The position numbers and the translations under genes were made by a program. Positions 24,419 through 34,061 of a DNA stretch of 64,000 nucleotides are shown here, piece by piece. Origin of the DNA: Paenibacillus artemisiicola (lineage in GTDB: Bacteria; Bacillota; Bacilli; Paenibacillales; Paenibacillaceae); assembly GCF_017652985.1 (NCBI RefSeq), contig NZ_JAGGDJ010000004.1, positions 248,001 to 312,000 of the forward strand, written 5' to 3'. Positions within the stretch are counted from its first letter, which is position 1. Each line of letters begins with the position of its first letter. The notes under the pieces were generated by a model. It ran no database searches, was not told the origin of the DNA, and worked only from the letters and a program-made list of their open reading frames with translations.

Positions 24419-25504
24419 TTATGCATAGTCTCCCGGCTGTGTCTTGCTTTTCATAGCTACCCCGAAGTCAGTATAAATCCGCTGGGTCAAATCGATTCCT
24501 CTTGCGCCCGCAATATGATGGGCCAAAATCTGGAACGGAATAATAATAATGAACGGGGCCATGAACTCGTCCAGCTTTACCTCCAGACCAATCGTACGGT
24601 CATTCTCCGCTTTACCTAACGTAATGATATAGGTGTAGTTCGTAATCCGGCTCTCGTACGCAATCAGCAGCTCCATCCGCTCCTGGACCGGACTTTCTGT
24701 TTTAACGAAGAAAATACGGTGCTCCGGATTGACCTCAAGATACGGTCCATGCATGAAGGCTTCCAGATCAATTCCCTGCGACGGCATGCGAACCGTTTCT
24801 GAAAATTTCGTTTCAAATTCCTTCACCGTTCCGACGGTAGGGCCGTAACCAACAGCGGTGAATCTGGGCGCGCTCGCCAAATTTTCCTTGTGCTGCTCGA
24901 AGAACGCCTCTGTTTTGGCGATCGTTTGCGGTATAGCGGCTACCGCAGCGCGGAAGTTATCGAGATGGGCCTGCTCCTCCCGTTCCGTCAGCGTTTTTTT
25001 CGCTGCTGCCGTCTTAAGACCGGCGAGCATCAGCATCAATACCGTAGCGATGAACCCTTTGGTCACGTAGCCGACTCTTTCCTTGCCGCAGCCGAGATCA
25101 AGCGTCAAATCAACCGCTTCGGAAATGGCCGTCGTCACATCGCTCGTGAAGGCGACCGTTTTGAGGCCGGTTTGCTTACGAATCCGATTCAGGGCGCCGA
25201 TCGTCGAAGTGCTCTGGCCGCTTTGCGAAATGCCGATGACCAGATCGCAGTGCGGACTGATTGTATCATAATGCGTGAAATTAAACGGTTCTTTGACGTC
25301 AATACGCACATCCGCCACTTTTTCGATATAATATTTGGCGCTTAGCGCGGCATTGATACTTGAACCGGTCGCCAAAATAAGCCATTCCGTCTTATTGTCC
25401 GCAGCGAGCTCCGCGAAGGCATCCACATTGCCCGGGTAGCAGCCGAGAATGCCTTCCGTCACCTCTTGCTCTTCTTGAATATAGGTCATCATTGTCGGTT
25501 TCAT
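24419..25504 (-). CDS. SIS-domain sugar isomerase/deaminase-like protein
   Basis: A 361-residue cytosolic protein with two SIS (sugar isomerase) domains, as in the isomerase half of GlmS and in AgaS/FrlB enzymes acting on amino-sugar or glycated-amine phosphates. Motifs: ILATGSSINAALSAKYY (phosphate loop), IGISQSGQSTSTI (Ser-rich phosphate binding) and the second-domain AVGYGPTVGTVKEFETKFSE. It is the last gene of the ten-gene carbohydrate operon, 129 bp after the GH9 gene with a hairpin in the gap, and probably processes the phosphorylated product made by the ROK kinase. Confidence 0.88.
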   Translation of the reverse strand: MKPTMMTYIQEEQEVTEGILGCYPGNVDAFAELAADNKTEWLILATGSSINAALSAKYYIEKVADVRIDVKEPFNFTHYDTISPHCDLVIGISQSGQSTSTIGALNRIRKQTGLKTVAFTSDVTTAISEAVDLTLDLGCGKERVGYVTKGFIATVLMLMLAGLKTAAAKKTLTEREEQAHLDNFRAAVAAIPQTIAKTEAFFEQHKENLASAPRFTAVGYGPTVGTVKEFETKFSETVRMPSQGIDLEAFMHGPYLEVNPEHRIFFVKTESPVQERMELLIAYESRITNYTYIITLGKAENDRTIGLEVKLDEFMAPFIIIIPFQILAHHIAGARGIDLTQRIYTDFGVAMKSKTQPGDYA

Positions 25505-25585
25505 CTAATCTTCCTCCTATGCATGGCTTATGCCGGACTTCACTTTGCTTTTCATGGCAGCCTACCTACTCCTGCCGACACGACT

Positions 25586-25607
25586 GACCGGCAGATTTCG
25601 CTGCCGG
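25586..25607 (-). promoter_or_regulatory. Intra-operon hairpin between GH9 and SIS genes
   Basis: Stem CCGGCAG/CTGCCGG (25588-25594 with 25601-25607) without a T run on the coding strand, so more likely an mRNA processing or stabilising structure than a terminator. Confidence 0.4.
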
Positions 25608-25632
25608 TTCAGAATGTCATATTATGGTTTGC

Positions 25633-28032
25633 TCAAGCCTCGCTCTGCTTGTCGTACGCGTACAAGTCGGAGAGCAGAGACAGCCATTTGCCTGCAAGAC
25701 CGACCCATACTTCCTTGTAGGTGGCGTTGTTCATTTGCGGCCAGTATGGAATATCCTCGTTCTCAAAGGTTTGTACGCCTACCGGAATTTCACCTACGAT
25801 TTCTCCGCTAAGCACGCTGTACTGCTGGGCGAAGTTATAGCCTTCGCCGTACATCAGCGATTGACCGAACGGATTCTTGCCTACTACCCACTGCAGCTGG
25901 CTCTCGGCAATCGAGATCAGCTCCTGATCCTCAAGCAGCATACCTGTCAGGGACGCGGCCTTGCCTGTAGAAAGAACGATCGCCGTGTTGCCCTTGAACG
26001 AGAACCAGACCGGAAACCGCTTCAAGTAATGACAGTCGTTCAGACGGACGCCCTGCCTCAATTGTTCCGTATACCACGCCTTCGCTTCCTCCCCTACCAA
26101 CAAATGCTGGAGCTCGAAGCTTTCGCGGTCCTCATTCTCATCCACATGGTAGATGCCGCTTGAAATCATGGGATACGGCGCTGTAAAGGCAGTCAGAAAC
26201 TTGATATATTCCCCGTAGCTTCGGACGGATTCCATCCAGCTGTCACGCTTGGCATGCTCAGGCTGCGTCTTCAGAATTTCGCTGAAAGCCTGCAAATACA
26301 TATGCTCTCTGGCCTGATGGTTGAAATGCTGAATGACCTTCTTCTCCGGCGTCCGGTAGAAGAAGCCGGCTACGGTCTTGCCGTCATCGGTTTGAATGCC
26401 GGCAAGCTCTTGCGAATCGATAACATAGTCTAAGTATTCGACAGCCTTGATTGCATAGGAAGCCTCGCCTGTCAGCTGGTATTGGAGCGATGCCGACCAT
26501 GAAGCCGTCGCCATGAACAAGCTTTCCGAGCTCATGTAGGTGTGCTCCCAGAAGATAGGCTTCGGCGCAAAGCTTCTGAGCTCGAATTGCTCAACTGCAT
26601 AGTTGAAATCCTGGTTCGCGCAGGCTGTTAATTTATCCTTCAGTAGATCCCCGTCCTCCATGAACATGGCGATCTGCGCTTCGATGCCGGAGAGGATAAA
26701 GTTTTCATACGGGTTGTTGTGCACGCGGGCCGTCATATCGTCCATATTGCCCATGATGCCGTCCGACCAGATTCGGATACCTGCGCTTGTAGCTCGGTAG
26801 CCATCGCCGAATCGGGTCTTCAGAATGAAGTCCACCCCCCATTCTCCTTCTTCGACAAGACGAAGGTACAGCGGATAGTTGCGCTCCTTCACCTGATGGG
26901 CAATCTCGTAGAGGGCGCTTGCCACCTCCGCCGTTTGCACCAGTTGCTGGGATACATCGCCTGCATCATGCCATCCGCCATTGAAAATGATCGTTCCGCC
27001 GTTATGCCGGGCGAGAATATCCTCATGGCAGCTGCCGTGAATGCCGTGCACCGGACAGCCGCAGCGCTCGCAATAAATAAAGTTAATCGATTTCCAGATC
27101 GAAGCTTCCCATCGGTCCGCCGCGCCGCCAATTTCAAAGGGTCTTGTCAGCAGATCGCCCACCCGGACGATATACTTCCCTTTCTCCTTAAACGCGGAAA
27201 AGTCCACGACGGAGAAGCTGCCGATTGAGGTGCTCATAGGATTAACGGGACCGGTGAACTTCTCCTCTCCCGTCTCATGCTCGATAACCGTGAAAGACGA
27301 TGTATGCTGCTCCGTCAAAATCATCGTTTTAGGTTGCTCTAGACTGTAGCCGTTATGGGAAAAAATAATATCCTTGCTTCTTGGCTGCCATCCTTTGGAT
27401 ATGTTCGGGTAGGCTACCTTTTCCAGGAAGACGTTGCGAATGCGATAATTCATCGTATCGCCGGTCGCACGGTCTTTGCCGTACATATCATAACAAAACT
27501 CAAGCTCGATAATCCCGTCGCGCGGCAAGTCCGGAATTTCCATCGCGCATACATTCCACTGGCGGTTTTTCAAATTGATGACATTGGAGCCTTCACGGTG
27601 ATAAATATCGGGAATTTTGATCGTGCCGTCATTTTTTATGCCTACTTTAATATGCGGGTTCGACATCCCGCTGCATTCCGGGTAAATTTCGAAAGTGATC
27701 CGGTTGAAATGCTCCCAGTTCTCATGATCGAACTCCCGATAGACGCCTACATGCCCGTAAGTGCTGTAATCTCCGTCGCTAGGCGAACCTTCCGGCCATG
27801 CATTCCTATCAAACGGAGAAGTCAGCTGCAACAGACCGCCTTCAAGCACGCTTGACGCTCCGAGTCCACGATGCATCCACCGATCGCCGCCAACGGCCTG
27901 ATCGAGAATGACTACTCGGTCTAATACTTCCTTCTTCAAGCTGTCCGCTTCCAACGACGCACTCTCGTCCACCTGCAGAGGTCTATGAATCAGATTTGAC
28001 CGTTCAAGTTCACGTTCTATTTTCGATGCCAT
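25633..28032 (-). CDS. Glycoside hydrolase family 9 enzyme without signal peptide
   Basis: A 799-residue protein. The N-terminal ~320 residues are beta-rich, ending in an Ig-like (CelD_N-type) domain; the GH9 (alpha/alpha)6 barrel follows. Catalytic-base Asps lie in GGWHDAGDVSQQ, and the acid Glu is in NNATYKEVWVGLAG near the C-terminus. The N-terminus (MASKIERELERSNL) is charged with no signal peptide, so the enzyme should be cytosolic, fitting cleavage of imported oligosaccharides rather than polymer attack. Some cytosolic GH9 enzymes are exo-glucosaminidases; cello-oligosaccharides are an alternative. The start at 28032 is backed by GGGGGAGG; it follows the ROK gene by 20 bp. Confidence 0.9.
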   Translation of the reverse strand: MASKIERELERSNLIHRPLQVDESASLEADSLKKEVLDRVVILDQAVGGDRWMHRGLGASSVLEGGLLQLTSPFDRNAWPEGSPSDGDYSTYGHVGVYREFDHENWEHFNRITFEIYPECSGMSNPHIKVGIKNDGTIKIPDIYHREGSNVINLKNRQWNVCAMEIPDLPRDGIIELEFCYDMYGKDRATGDTMNYRIRNVFLEKVAYPNISKGWQPRSKDIIFSHNGYSLEQPKTMILTEQHTSSFTVIEHETGEEKFTGPVNPMSTSIGSFSVVDFSAFKEKGKYIVRVGDLLTRPFEIGGAADRWEASIWKSINFIYCERCGCPVHGIHGSCHEDILARHNGGTIIFNGGWHDAGDVSQQLVQTAEVASALYEIAHQVKERNYPLYLRLVEEGEWGVDFILKTRFGDGYRATSAGIRIWSDGIMGNMDDMTARVHNNPYENFILSGIEAQIAMFMEDGDLLKDKLTACANQDFNYAVEQFELRSFAPKPIFWEHTYMSSESLFMATASWSASLQYQLTGEASYAIKAVEYLDYVIDSQELAGIQTDDGKTVAGFFYRTPEKKVIQHFNHQAREHMYLQAFSEILKTQPEHAKRDSWMESVRSYGEYIKFLTAFTAPYPMISSGIYHVDENEDRESFELQHLLVGEEAKAWYTEQLRQGVRLNDCHYLKRFPVWFSFKGNTAIVLSTGKAASLTGMLLEDQELISIAESQLQWVVGKNPFGQSLMYGEGYNFAQQYSVLSGEIVGEIPVGVQTFENEDIPYWPQMNNATYKEVWVGLAGKWLSLLSDLYAYDKQSEA

Positions 28033-28052
28033 GATTCCGTCCTCCCCCCGTT

Positions 28053-29009
28053 TTATGCTTCCAGCTTGGATATCGTTCGCATAGCCAACCATGCAGCGCC
28101 CTTTAATCCGATATAGGCCTCGTCGATCACCGTCTTCTTCACGCCGTTCATAACGAAACGCATCGTCTTCGACTGCAGTCGAGGCTGCAGCTTGTCGATA
28201 AACCAGCTTCCGCTAACAACACCGCCGCCAAGTACAATCGTGTCCGGGTCGGAGAAGCGGACCATATTCATAATGGTTTCCGCTACAGCCTGCAGCGCAG
28301 TATCTACAACCTCTATACAAAGCGGATCACCGTGATCGTAGCCAGCATAAATTTCTTCAACGCCTACGCGGCCTTCATTCGGGATGACAATGGCCGAATC
28401 GGGATAGGACGGCTTCAGCGCAACGATTCGATTGTGCATCCCGAGTCCGGAAGCCAACAGCTCGACACAGCCCTTCCTTCCGCATATGCATTGAATGTCG
28501 CTGTCACAATCTACGACATGATGCCCAACCTCGCCCGCATTGAAATGCCGGCCGATAATCGGCTCGCCGTTTACTACGCAACGGGCGGCAATCCCAGTAC
28601 CGATATTCATATAAATAAAATTGTCCGAATAGATGCCGCAGCCCCATTTTTGCTCCGCGAGCGTTGCACAGTAGACATCGTTGCCGACTATACACGGCAT
28701 CGCGAACAGCTCGCCGATCTTCTGTGCGAGCTCGATCGGCTGGCTTCTGGAAGGATCGATTTCGAGCCAGATGCCCTCGTTCGTATTGACCCGTCCTACT
28801 ACGCCGATACCGATCGCCGCCGCTTCGCGCCGCAGTCCAACCTGTTTGATATAATCACTGAGGCTTGCCGCTATGGTCTCGAATGCTTGCGCTTGCGATA
28901 CTACTGTCGATGCATAAGCCTTGCTCCCCAGCACCTCGCCGTCCAACGAAACCTCCCCGATTAAGATTTTGGTTCCTCCCAAATCAACAGCCAGTACAGA
29001 CTTCTCCAT
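28053..29009 (-). CDS. ROK-family sugar kinase
   Basis: A 318-residue kinase with the ATP-phosphate motif VDLGGTKILIGEV, catalytic Asp in CIVGNDVYCATLAE, the GEVGHHVV His and the zinc-binding ROK signature CICGRKGCVE. It lacks an N-terminal HTH, so it is an enzyme (glucokinase, N-acetyl-hexosamine or related sugar kinase), not a ROK repressor. AGGAGG lies before the ATG at 29009. It is encoded directly upstream of the GH9 gene, so it likely phosphorylates the monosaccharide released by that enzyme. Confidence 0.92.
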   Translation of the reverse strand: MEKSVLAVDLGGTKILIGEVSLDGEVLGSKAYASTVVSQAQAFETIAASLSDYIKQVGLRREAAAIGIGVVGRVNTNEGIWLEIDPSRSQPIELAQKIGELFAMPCIVGNDVYCATLAEQKWGCGIYSDNFIYMNIGTGIAARCVVNGEPIIGRHFNAGEVGHHVVDCDSDIQCICGRKGCVELLASGLGMHNRIVALKPSYPDSAIVIPNEGRVGVEEIYAGYDHGDPLCIEVVDTALQAVAETIMNMVRFSDPDTIVLGGGVVSGSWFIDKLQPRLQSKTMRFVMNGVKKTVIDEAYIGLKGAAWLAMRTISKLEA

Positions 29010-29082
29010 CGTGGTTCCTCCTGATAGCGCTTGCTTTTTTGGCGCAGGAACTGAAGACCAATCATGGTGCGACGAAGACCGA

Positions 29083-29496
29083 TTATTTATGGTCATCCTG
29101 AATGAACTCAACGAGCTCGCCGCCCGGCGCGCGAACGTAGGAGAAGCTCAAGCCGACGATTTCGCCCGAGCGGGTCGGAATATTGCTATGACGCGGAACG
29201 CCAAGAGGCGTGGCTCCAGCCGCTGCGGCTCTGCGCACCGATTCTTCGATATCCATCGTATGAACTGCGAGATGCTCCCACATCCCATCGGCAAAATCCT
29301 TCTTCGTCTCGTAGATTTCCAGGATATCGCCATCGCCCAGATCTACCAGCACTGCATGATCCTCTGCCCCATCCTTGCCCCATTCCACGACAAAGCGCGC
29401 TCCAAGGCCTTCTATGTAAAACTTGACCGTGCGTGCGATATCCCGTGTCTTTAGACAAACATGATGGATACCCTGCTTTTTAGTTATCGTATACAT
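29083..29496 (-). CDS. VOC-family (glyoxalase-like) protein, copy 1
   Basis: A 137-residue single VOC module with paired beta-alpha-beta-beta-beta units: GIHHVCLKTRDIARTVKFY carries the first metal-ligand position, GDGDILEIYE the second, and PGGELVEFIQDD the last. VOC proteins include lyases, dioxygenases and isomerases on metal-bound oxygenated substrates. It is closely similar to the plus-strand gene at 38379-38804. It lies between the MDR dehydrogenase and the ROK kinase in the operon; a role in processing an oxidised sugar is plausible but unproven. Confidence 0.85.
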   Translation of the reverse strand: MYTITKKQGIHHVCLKTRDIARTVKFYIEGLGARFVVEWGKDGAEDHAVLVDLGDGDILEIYETKKDFADGMWEHLAVHTMDIEESVRRAAAAGATPLGVPRHSNIPTRSGEIVGLSFSYVRAPGGELVEFIQDDHK

Positions 29497-29547
29497 TGTC
29501 TCACTCGCTTCCTGGAATAGTGATGAGCAGCCGTTCGCACGCCGGTA

Positions 29548-30534
29548 TTAAACCGAGCGCCAATCAAAAATAATGCAGGGTTTCTTCAATGTGCCGTCAG
29601 CAATTCCCGCATACACTTCTCCGCATTCGCTTGGCGCGTAGAGATCATAGATATTCTCTACTTGGATCAGCCCGTCGCGAATCCATTCCATTGCTTTTCT
29701 GATGCTCCCATGATTGCTGTTAGGATGGAACTCCGAAGACTGCCGCGGAAGGGACCATTCCCAGCCGGAATTAACCTGTACATAGCCATAGAAAATGCTG
29801 CGCAGCAAATCATGCGCGAATTTGTCCGTCGAACGGTACCACGGCACGCCGATCAGATACAGTTCTCCGCCCTTGCGCAGGTTAGCAAGCAAGGCATACA
29901 CCGCCTCTTCTCTCCCGGAGCAATCCATCGCCAATCCCGCATTTCCTCTCAGCATCGGCACCTCATCCGGCGAGGTATAGACATGGCGTAATCCGCAAGA
30001 GCGGGCTGTTGCTCTACGTCCCTCGTTCGGATCAAAGGCATAGACCTCATAGCCGCAATGCTGCATCACCTGCGCGCACATGAGGCCCACAACGCCAAGT
30101 CCCGTTACCATCACCGATTCTGTGGGGCGGATTCGGGAATGAATCATGGACGTCATCGAGACTGCCGGGAATCGGCCAATTACGGCATGCTCCGGTTTCA
30201 TTCCCTCCGGGACAGGAATGTAATCATTGAATTTGGCCCGGTTGTATGCCTGATGCGGGGACAATGCGAGCACACGCTCGCCTACGCTCACATTCGTAAC
30301 CTCTTCACCCACCTCAAGCACCTCGAGAATGGCGGCATAGCCTGTCTCTACCGGATACTTCATTCCCCCGGAATAATCCCGATAGGCGCCCATCTCCGAG
30401 CCATTCGAGATGAGCGATACGATCGTTCGCCCTATAATTTCATTGGCTGCAAGCGGCGAAGGGTCCCAATCGCCCTGCACAAGCGATGCTTGCTGCTTGC
30501 CTATGAATCTAATCGCCCGATTTGCCTGGATCAC
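29548..30534 (-). CDS. MDR-family dehydrogenase of the carbohydrate operon
   Basis: A ~328-residue medium-chain dehydrogenase with a GroES-like N-domain (SNGSEMGAYRDYSGG) and a Rossmann fold (MVTGLGVVGLMCAQVMQ; acidic FDPNEGRR suggesting NAD). The usual GHE and Cys zinc motifs are not evident, so it may not use catalytic zinc in the standard way. The start is a GTG at 30534 with GGGAG eight bases upstream. It probably oxidises or reduces a sugar derivative together with the adjacent TIM-barrel and VOC proteins. Confidence 0.87.
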   Translation of the reverse strand: MIQANRAIRFIGKQQASLVQGDWDPSPLAANEIIGRTIVSLISNGSEMGAYRDYSGGMKYPVETGYAAILEVLEVGEEVTNVSVGERVLALSPHQAYNRAKFNDYIPVPEGMKPEHAVIGRFPAVSMTSMIHSRIRPTESVMVTGLGVVGLMCAQVMQHCGYEVYAFDPNEGRRATARSCGLRHVYTSPDEVPMLRGNAGLAMDCSGREEAVYALLANLRKGGELYLIGVPWYRSTDKFAHDLLRSIFYGYVQVNSGWEWSLPRQSSEFHPNSNHGSIRKAMEWIRDGLIQVENIYDLYAPSECGEVYAGIADGTLKKPCIIFDWRSV

Positions 30535-30643
30535 AGTAACATCTCCCACTGGTTTAATAACAAAGCCGATGCATTGACAGCAGAACAACGCTTGGATTTT
30601 ATGCGTTCATTCATCAGCTGCGGCATGTCAAATCTATGCTCTG

Positions 30644-31459
30644 CTAATCTTCGCTGTCTTGGGCCGGCTGAAGCTGCCTCAGATGCTCCAACAATCCGGC
30701 ATAACACCGTTCGGCGCCATAGAATTGAGGATACTCCGTCTCCGACTCGTGCTCTACAATCAGCCATTCGGTTCCTGCGCGACTGCATGCTTCAAGAATA
30801 GCCGGCCAATCGTTGTCATCGTTCGTGCTGCCAATGTATGTCTCATGGCCAAGCTTACGGGAGAACGGCTTGCAATGCACAAGCTGTACTCGGCTCGATT
30901 GATCTGCGATAGCCTGGGCCGGATCGGCCTCCGCTTCAATGCAATTGCCTGTATCCAGCTCCAGTAGGATGCTGGAATGCGTATGTTCGCAAAGAAGCGA
31001 CCACGGCGTCGACTCTCCAAAATGCGTCTGAAATTCATGCGCATGCGTATGGTAGCCGATGCGGAAATTCCGCTCTTCCGCCAACCTCGCAAGTTCATTG
31101 ATGCGGAATGCATAGTGCACCCACACATCCGCGCAATCCTCGCTCTGCTGATGTCCAATCTCCCAAGGCCCGCCTAAGGCCGGGATAATAATAGTGGTCG
31201 TACCGGCGCGGGCATGGTAGTCCAGCGTTGCGTCGATCGTGTCTGCCTGCAGCAGTTTCCATTCCGTATGCCAGCCGCAGTTAACGAGTCCGATTTCCTC
31301 AAGCAGTCCTTTAATCATCTCCGGCTCATGAATGAACGGGCCATAGAATTCTACCCCTTCATAGCCGATTGCCTTGACTCTGCGCAGCGTCGACTCCACG
31401 TCGCGCTGGAGCTCCTTGTAGACCGAATACAATCCTAACGCCACTGACATCGAACCCAC
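30644..31459 (-). CDS. Sugar phosphate isomerase/epimerase (xylose-isomerase-like TIM barrel)
   Basis: A 271-residue AP-endonuclease-2-type TIM barrel. Metal-binding and catalytic positions are visible in GYEGVEFYG, HTHAHEFQT, LELDTGNC, VQLVHCKPF and LIVEHESE. Family members isomerise, epimerise or dehydrate sugars and inositols. The start is a GTG with GGAG ten bases upstream. ThuA-like, dehydrogenase and such TIM-barrel genes recur together in 3-keto-sugar catabolism, which is a possible role here. Confidence 0.87.
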   Translation of the reverse strand: MGSMSVALGLYSVYKELQRDVESTLRRVKAIGYEGVEFYGPFIHEPEMIKGLLEEIGLVNCGWHTEWKLLQADTIDATLDYHARAGTTTIIIPALGGPWEIGHQQSEDCADVWVHYAFRINELARLAEERNFRIGYHTHAHEFQTHFGESTPWSLLCEHTHSSILLELDTGNCIEAEADPAQAIADQSSRVQLVHCKPFSRKLGHETYIGSTNDDNDWPAILEACSRAGTEWLIVEHESETEYPQFYGAERCYAGLLEHLRQLQPAQDSED

Positions 31460-31536
31460 TGACGCATCGCTCCTTCGTTATGTGCTTGCTCTGGCGAGCA
31501 GCCCAGTCCGCGCGCCTTACTTCTCTAATAGCTGTT

Positions 31537-32175
31537 TCATCCTTTTAGCCCCGCGCACCATTCCGCAGCGCTCTCCATCAGCGGCCGCATCTTAATCAGC
31601 ATCGGATGGTTATGGCCTGGCGTAAGACAGCACACCCGCCCTGTTCCCACGGTATGCGCCCAGCCTGCAATCTCCGTGCCTGCATCCGAGACACTTACCA
31701 TTAATGGGGTTACGCGTTCAATATCCACACGGCAGAAATAATGTTCATCCGCCGTCATAAAGGGCGCAATTCCTTCCATGATCGGATGCGTGCAACCCGG
31801 GAGCTTCGTACAATACACATCGTAATGAGGTTCCGGATGGCTGGCAAAGCGCCCTTTGGCCAATTCAAAAAACGGCGTAGCATCCTGAATGCAAGCTAAG
31901 CCCGCATGTATGAAGAGCATCCCCATTCCGCTCTCTACCATCGCCTTAATATGTTCCTGCTCTTCTAGGCTTAAGCCCGCTTCTCCCTGCGGACAGCCTA
32001 CCGTAAAATAGATGCACAGGTCCGGTCTACTAGCCATCGATAAGATATCCCTGATTCGATGCGTCTTGGTCACAACCCATTTCTTATTTTCGTCGAAGCT
32101 TTTTCTTACCGCTTCCCGGTAATTCGCTTCCGGATGATAGTAATCATCCCAGACAATCAGCATATTCTTTTTCAT
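31537..32175 (-). CDS. ThuA-like trehalose-utilisation-type protein
   Basis: A 212-residue class-I glutamine-amidotransferase-like fold without the amidotransferase triad, matching ThuA proteins of disaccharide catabolism (MLIVWDDYYHPEANY start, GMGMLFIHAGLAC core, TADEHYFCRVD, and GRVCCLTPGHN near the C-terminus). The biochemical activity of ThuA is not settled; in rhizobia it works with a sugar dehydrogenase. It is the first enzyme gene after the binding protein in the operon. Confidence 0.85.
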   Translation of the reverse strand: MKKNMLIVWDDYYHPEANYREAVRKSFDENKKWVVTKTHRIRDILSMASRPDLCIYFTVGCPQGEAGLSLEEQEHIKAMVESGMGMLFIHAGLACIQDATPFFELAKGRFASHPEPHYDVYCTKLPGCTHPIMEGIAPFMTADEHYFCRVDIERVTPLMVSVSDAGTEIAGWAHTVGTGRVCCLTPGHNHPMLIKMRPLMESAAEWCAGLKG

Positions 32176-32314
32176 CCTATTGCTCCTTTACCTGTTCGAG
32201 CGAATGCATTTCCTAGTTAAATCGATCGCTCATGGCCATGGCATTTCCTCATCCGATCTCTTAATCCCGCCCCTTCCCTTGCGGGAAAGGACGGGTCTGT
32301 TCATAGGCTTTTCT

Positions 32315-33901
32315 TTACTTTTTGGATGCAAGCCAAGCTTTGACCTGTTTTTCCACTTCTGCCCTAACCTTATCAAGACCTGCAGCCTTGGATTTATCCA
32401 GATATTCCTGGTATGCCTTATTCACATCCTTGACAAGACCTGCCTCCAGCGGGTAACCGTATTGGCTATTTACATCATTAAGCGCTGTATACTCCGTCTC
32501 GAAGCTGCTCTTATCCAGTACAAAGCCTTCAAAAATATCGGGTACCACCTTTTTATTGATCTTCTCCATCATGGTGTCGTAATTCACCCAAGCATCGCTT
32601 TTGCGCTTCTTGAAGTTTGCATTTGCAAACATACCGCTCGGGAAATAGTTGAAGGATGCACCTTCTGCAATGTTTGACGTATCGATCGTTCCATCTGCAG
32701 TCAGGTTGTAATTAACGCCCTCTGTACCGTAAGTAATGAGATCCCAGAGATCTTCATGCTGCTGTATATAATCCAAAACCATCAATGCACGCTCGGGATT
32801 CTCGGCATTCGCCGTGATTGCCGTCATATTGCCGGTTGTGGAGCCTTGAAGAACGGAGTCCGGATTTCCTTCAAAATACATAAAATAATTCAATTCCCAG
32901 CCCTCGGCGCCATGTTCCTTCTCTACCTGCGTCGCATGGTTGTTATACCCTGGCAGCTGTTCGTTGAAGGATGCCGCCGCTACTCCGTTCAGCACCTGCG
33001 TTACCCCCCAGTTCGTGCTGGCAAGTACGCTGGAAGACCAAAAGCCTCGGTCAGCCCAATCCTTCATTTTATTCATGAATTCTTTGAATTCCGGTGTCTC
33101 GACAACACTGAGCACTTGACCGTTTCTAGGGTCATAAACAAAGTTGAAAAGTCGGTCATGAATTTCATCGATGCCGATATAAGGCGTGGTGTAAATCCAG
33201 GAAGTACCATATACCTGACTCTGATAATCATCGCTCGGGATGATTCCCGGCTCCTTGTCCTTGATCCCCTGCAGATAGGTCTCGATATCATCCATGGACT
33301 TGATTTCAGGCAAATTGTATTTCTTTCTTAAATCCTCTCTGTATACGAAGGCGGGTGCCGTTACGCCTGTATCCATACCGGGAACGCCGTAGATCTTTCC
33401 GTTGACGGACGCTGCATCCCATGTCGTTTTGGAAATATTCTTCCACAGGTAAGGTGCATACTTCGGCAGCAGATTATCAAGCGGCTTAAATGCGTTCTTG
33501 GCTGCATAGGTTTGGTAGTCCAACCAGCCGGGAGCCGCCTGCATCAGGTCATATTTTTCACCTGAAGCGATGGCCAGCGCATAGTTGTTTTTGTAATCGT
33601 TTCCCGCTGCATAAGTGTAATCAATCGTCGTATTAAGTTCTTTTTTTAATCTGGCATTGAGCTTGTCCCAGTACTGCTTTGCCAGGTCCGTATTACTGGG
33701 TGCGTCTGCAATCGCATACATTTTCAACTTCACATAAGGCAAATCACCCGTATAATCCGTGCTCCCGGTACTTTCTGTCGGTGCGTTATTTTCTGTAGGT
33801 GCGTTACTTTCTGTCGGTGCGTTACTGCTGCATGCGGTGCTGCCGAGAACCATCGCCGCTGCGATGAACCCTACCGTCAATTGCTTCATGCTTTTTCCCA
33901 T
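32315..33901 (-). CDS. Extracellular solute-binding lipoprotein (LplA type)
   Basis: A 528-residue lipoprotein: signal segment TVGFIAAAMVLGSTAC with lipobox, then a low-complexity linker with three NAPTE(S/N) repeats that should extend it from the membrane, then a large two-lobe sugar-binding domain of the Lpl/Yte oligosaccharide group (DYTYAAGNDYKNNYALAIAS; PGMDTGVTAPAFVYREDL). It pairs with the two permeases upstream; no ATPase is encoded here. It likely imports an oligosaccharide cleaved by the GH9 enzyme. Confidence 0.93.
   Translation of the reverse strand: MGKSMKQLTVGFIAAAMVLGSTACSSNAPTESNAPTENNAPTESTGSTDYTGDLPYVKLKMYAIADAPSNTDLAKQYWDKLNARLKKELNTTIDYTYAAGNDYKNNYALAIASGEKYDLMQAAPGWLDYQTYAAKNAFKPLDNLLPKYAPYLWKNISKTTWDAASVNGKIYGVPGMDTGVTAPAFVYREDLRKKYNLPEIKSMDDIETYLQGIKDKEPGIIPSDDYQSQVYGTSWIYTTPYIGIDEIHDRLFNFVYDPRNGQVLSVVETPEFKEFMNKMKDWADRGFWSSSVLASTNWGVTQVLNGVAAASFNEQLPGYNNHATQVEKEHGAEGWELNYFMYFEGNPDSVLQGSTTGNMTAITANAENPERALMVLDYIQQHEDLWDLITYGTEGVNYNLTADGTIDTSNIAEGASFNYFPSGMFANANFKKRKSDAWVNYDTMMEKINKKVVPDIFEGFVLDKSSFETEYTALNDVNSQYGYPLEAGLVKDVNKAYQEYLDKSKAAGLDKVRAEVEKQVKAWLASKK
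33770..33823. repeat. Three tandem 18-bp repeats in the binding-protein linker
   Basis: Units ACTTTCTGTCGGTGCGTT, ATTTTCTGTAGGTGCGTT and again the first. They encode the NAPTES-type linker in frame; copy number could vary without breaking the gene. Confidence 0.85.
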
Positions 33902-34061
33902 CTCTCAATTTCCTCCTCTTTTTGATAAGAAATGTTTCTGCTTCTTGTCCCTTGCCCCGATGAAAAGTAGGTTTATATAGTAATTGCTTACTACCGCTTT
34001 GGAATTCTCCTGCTTTCTCGCTATATTTGATGGGAGCGCTTCCGTGAACATCTAAGAGCCA

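Noticed and set aside
29011..29030. Possible cre site (TGATAGCGCTTGCT) upstream of the ROK kinase
   Set aside because: Three mismatches to the consensus and an internal operon position; too weak.
32270..32300. Terminator between the binding protein and ThuA genes
   Set aside because: A GC-rich inverted repeat is present (CCCGTCC/GGGGCGGG type) but no T run follows on the coding strand, so it may only modulate transcription within the operon.
34028..34041. Possible cre site (TGGGAGCGCTTCCG) between permease and binding-protein genes
   Set aside because: GCGC core present but at least three consensus mismatches and no promoter evidence.
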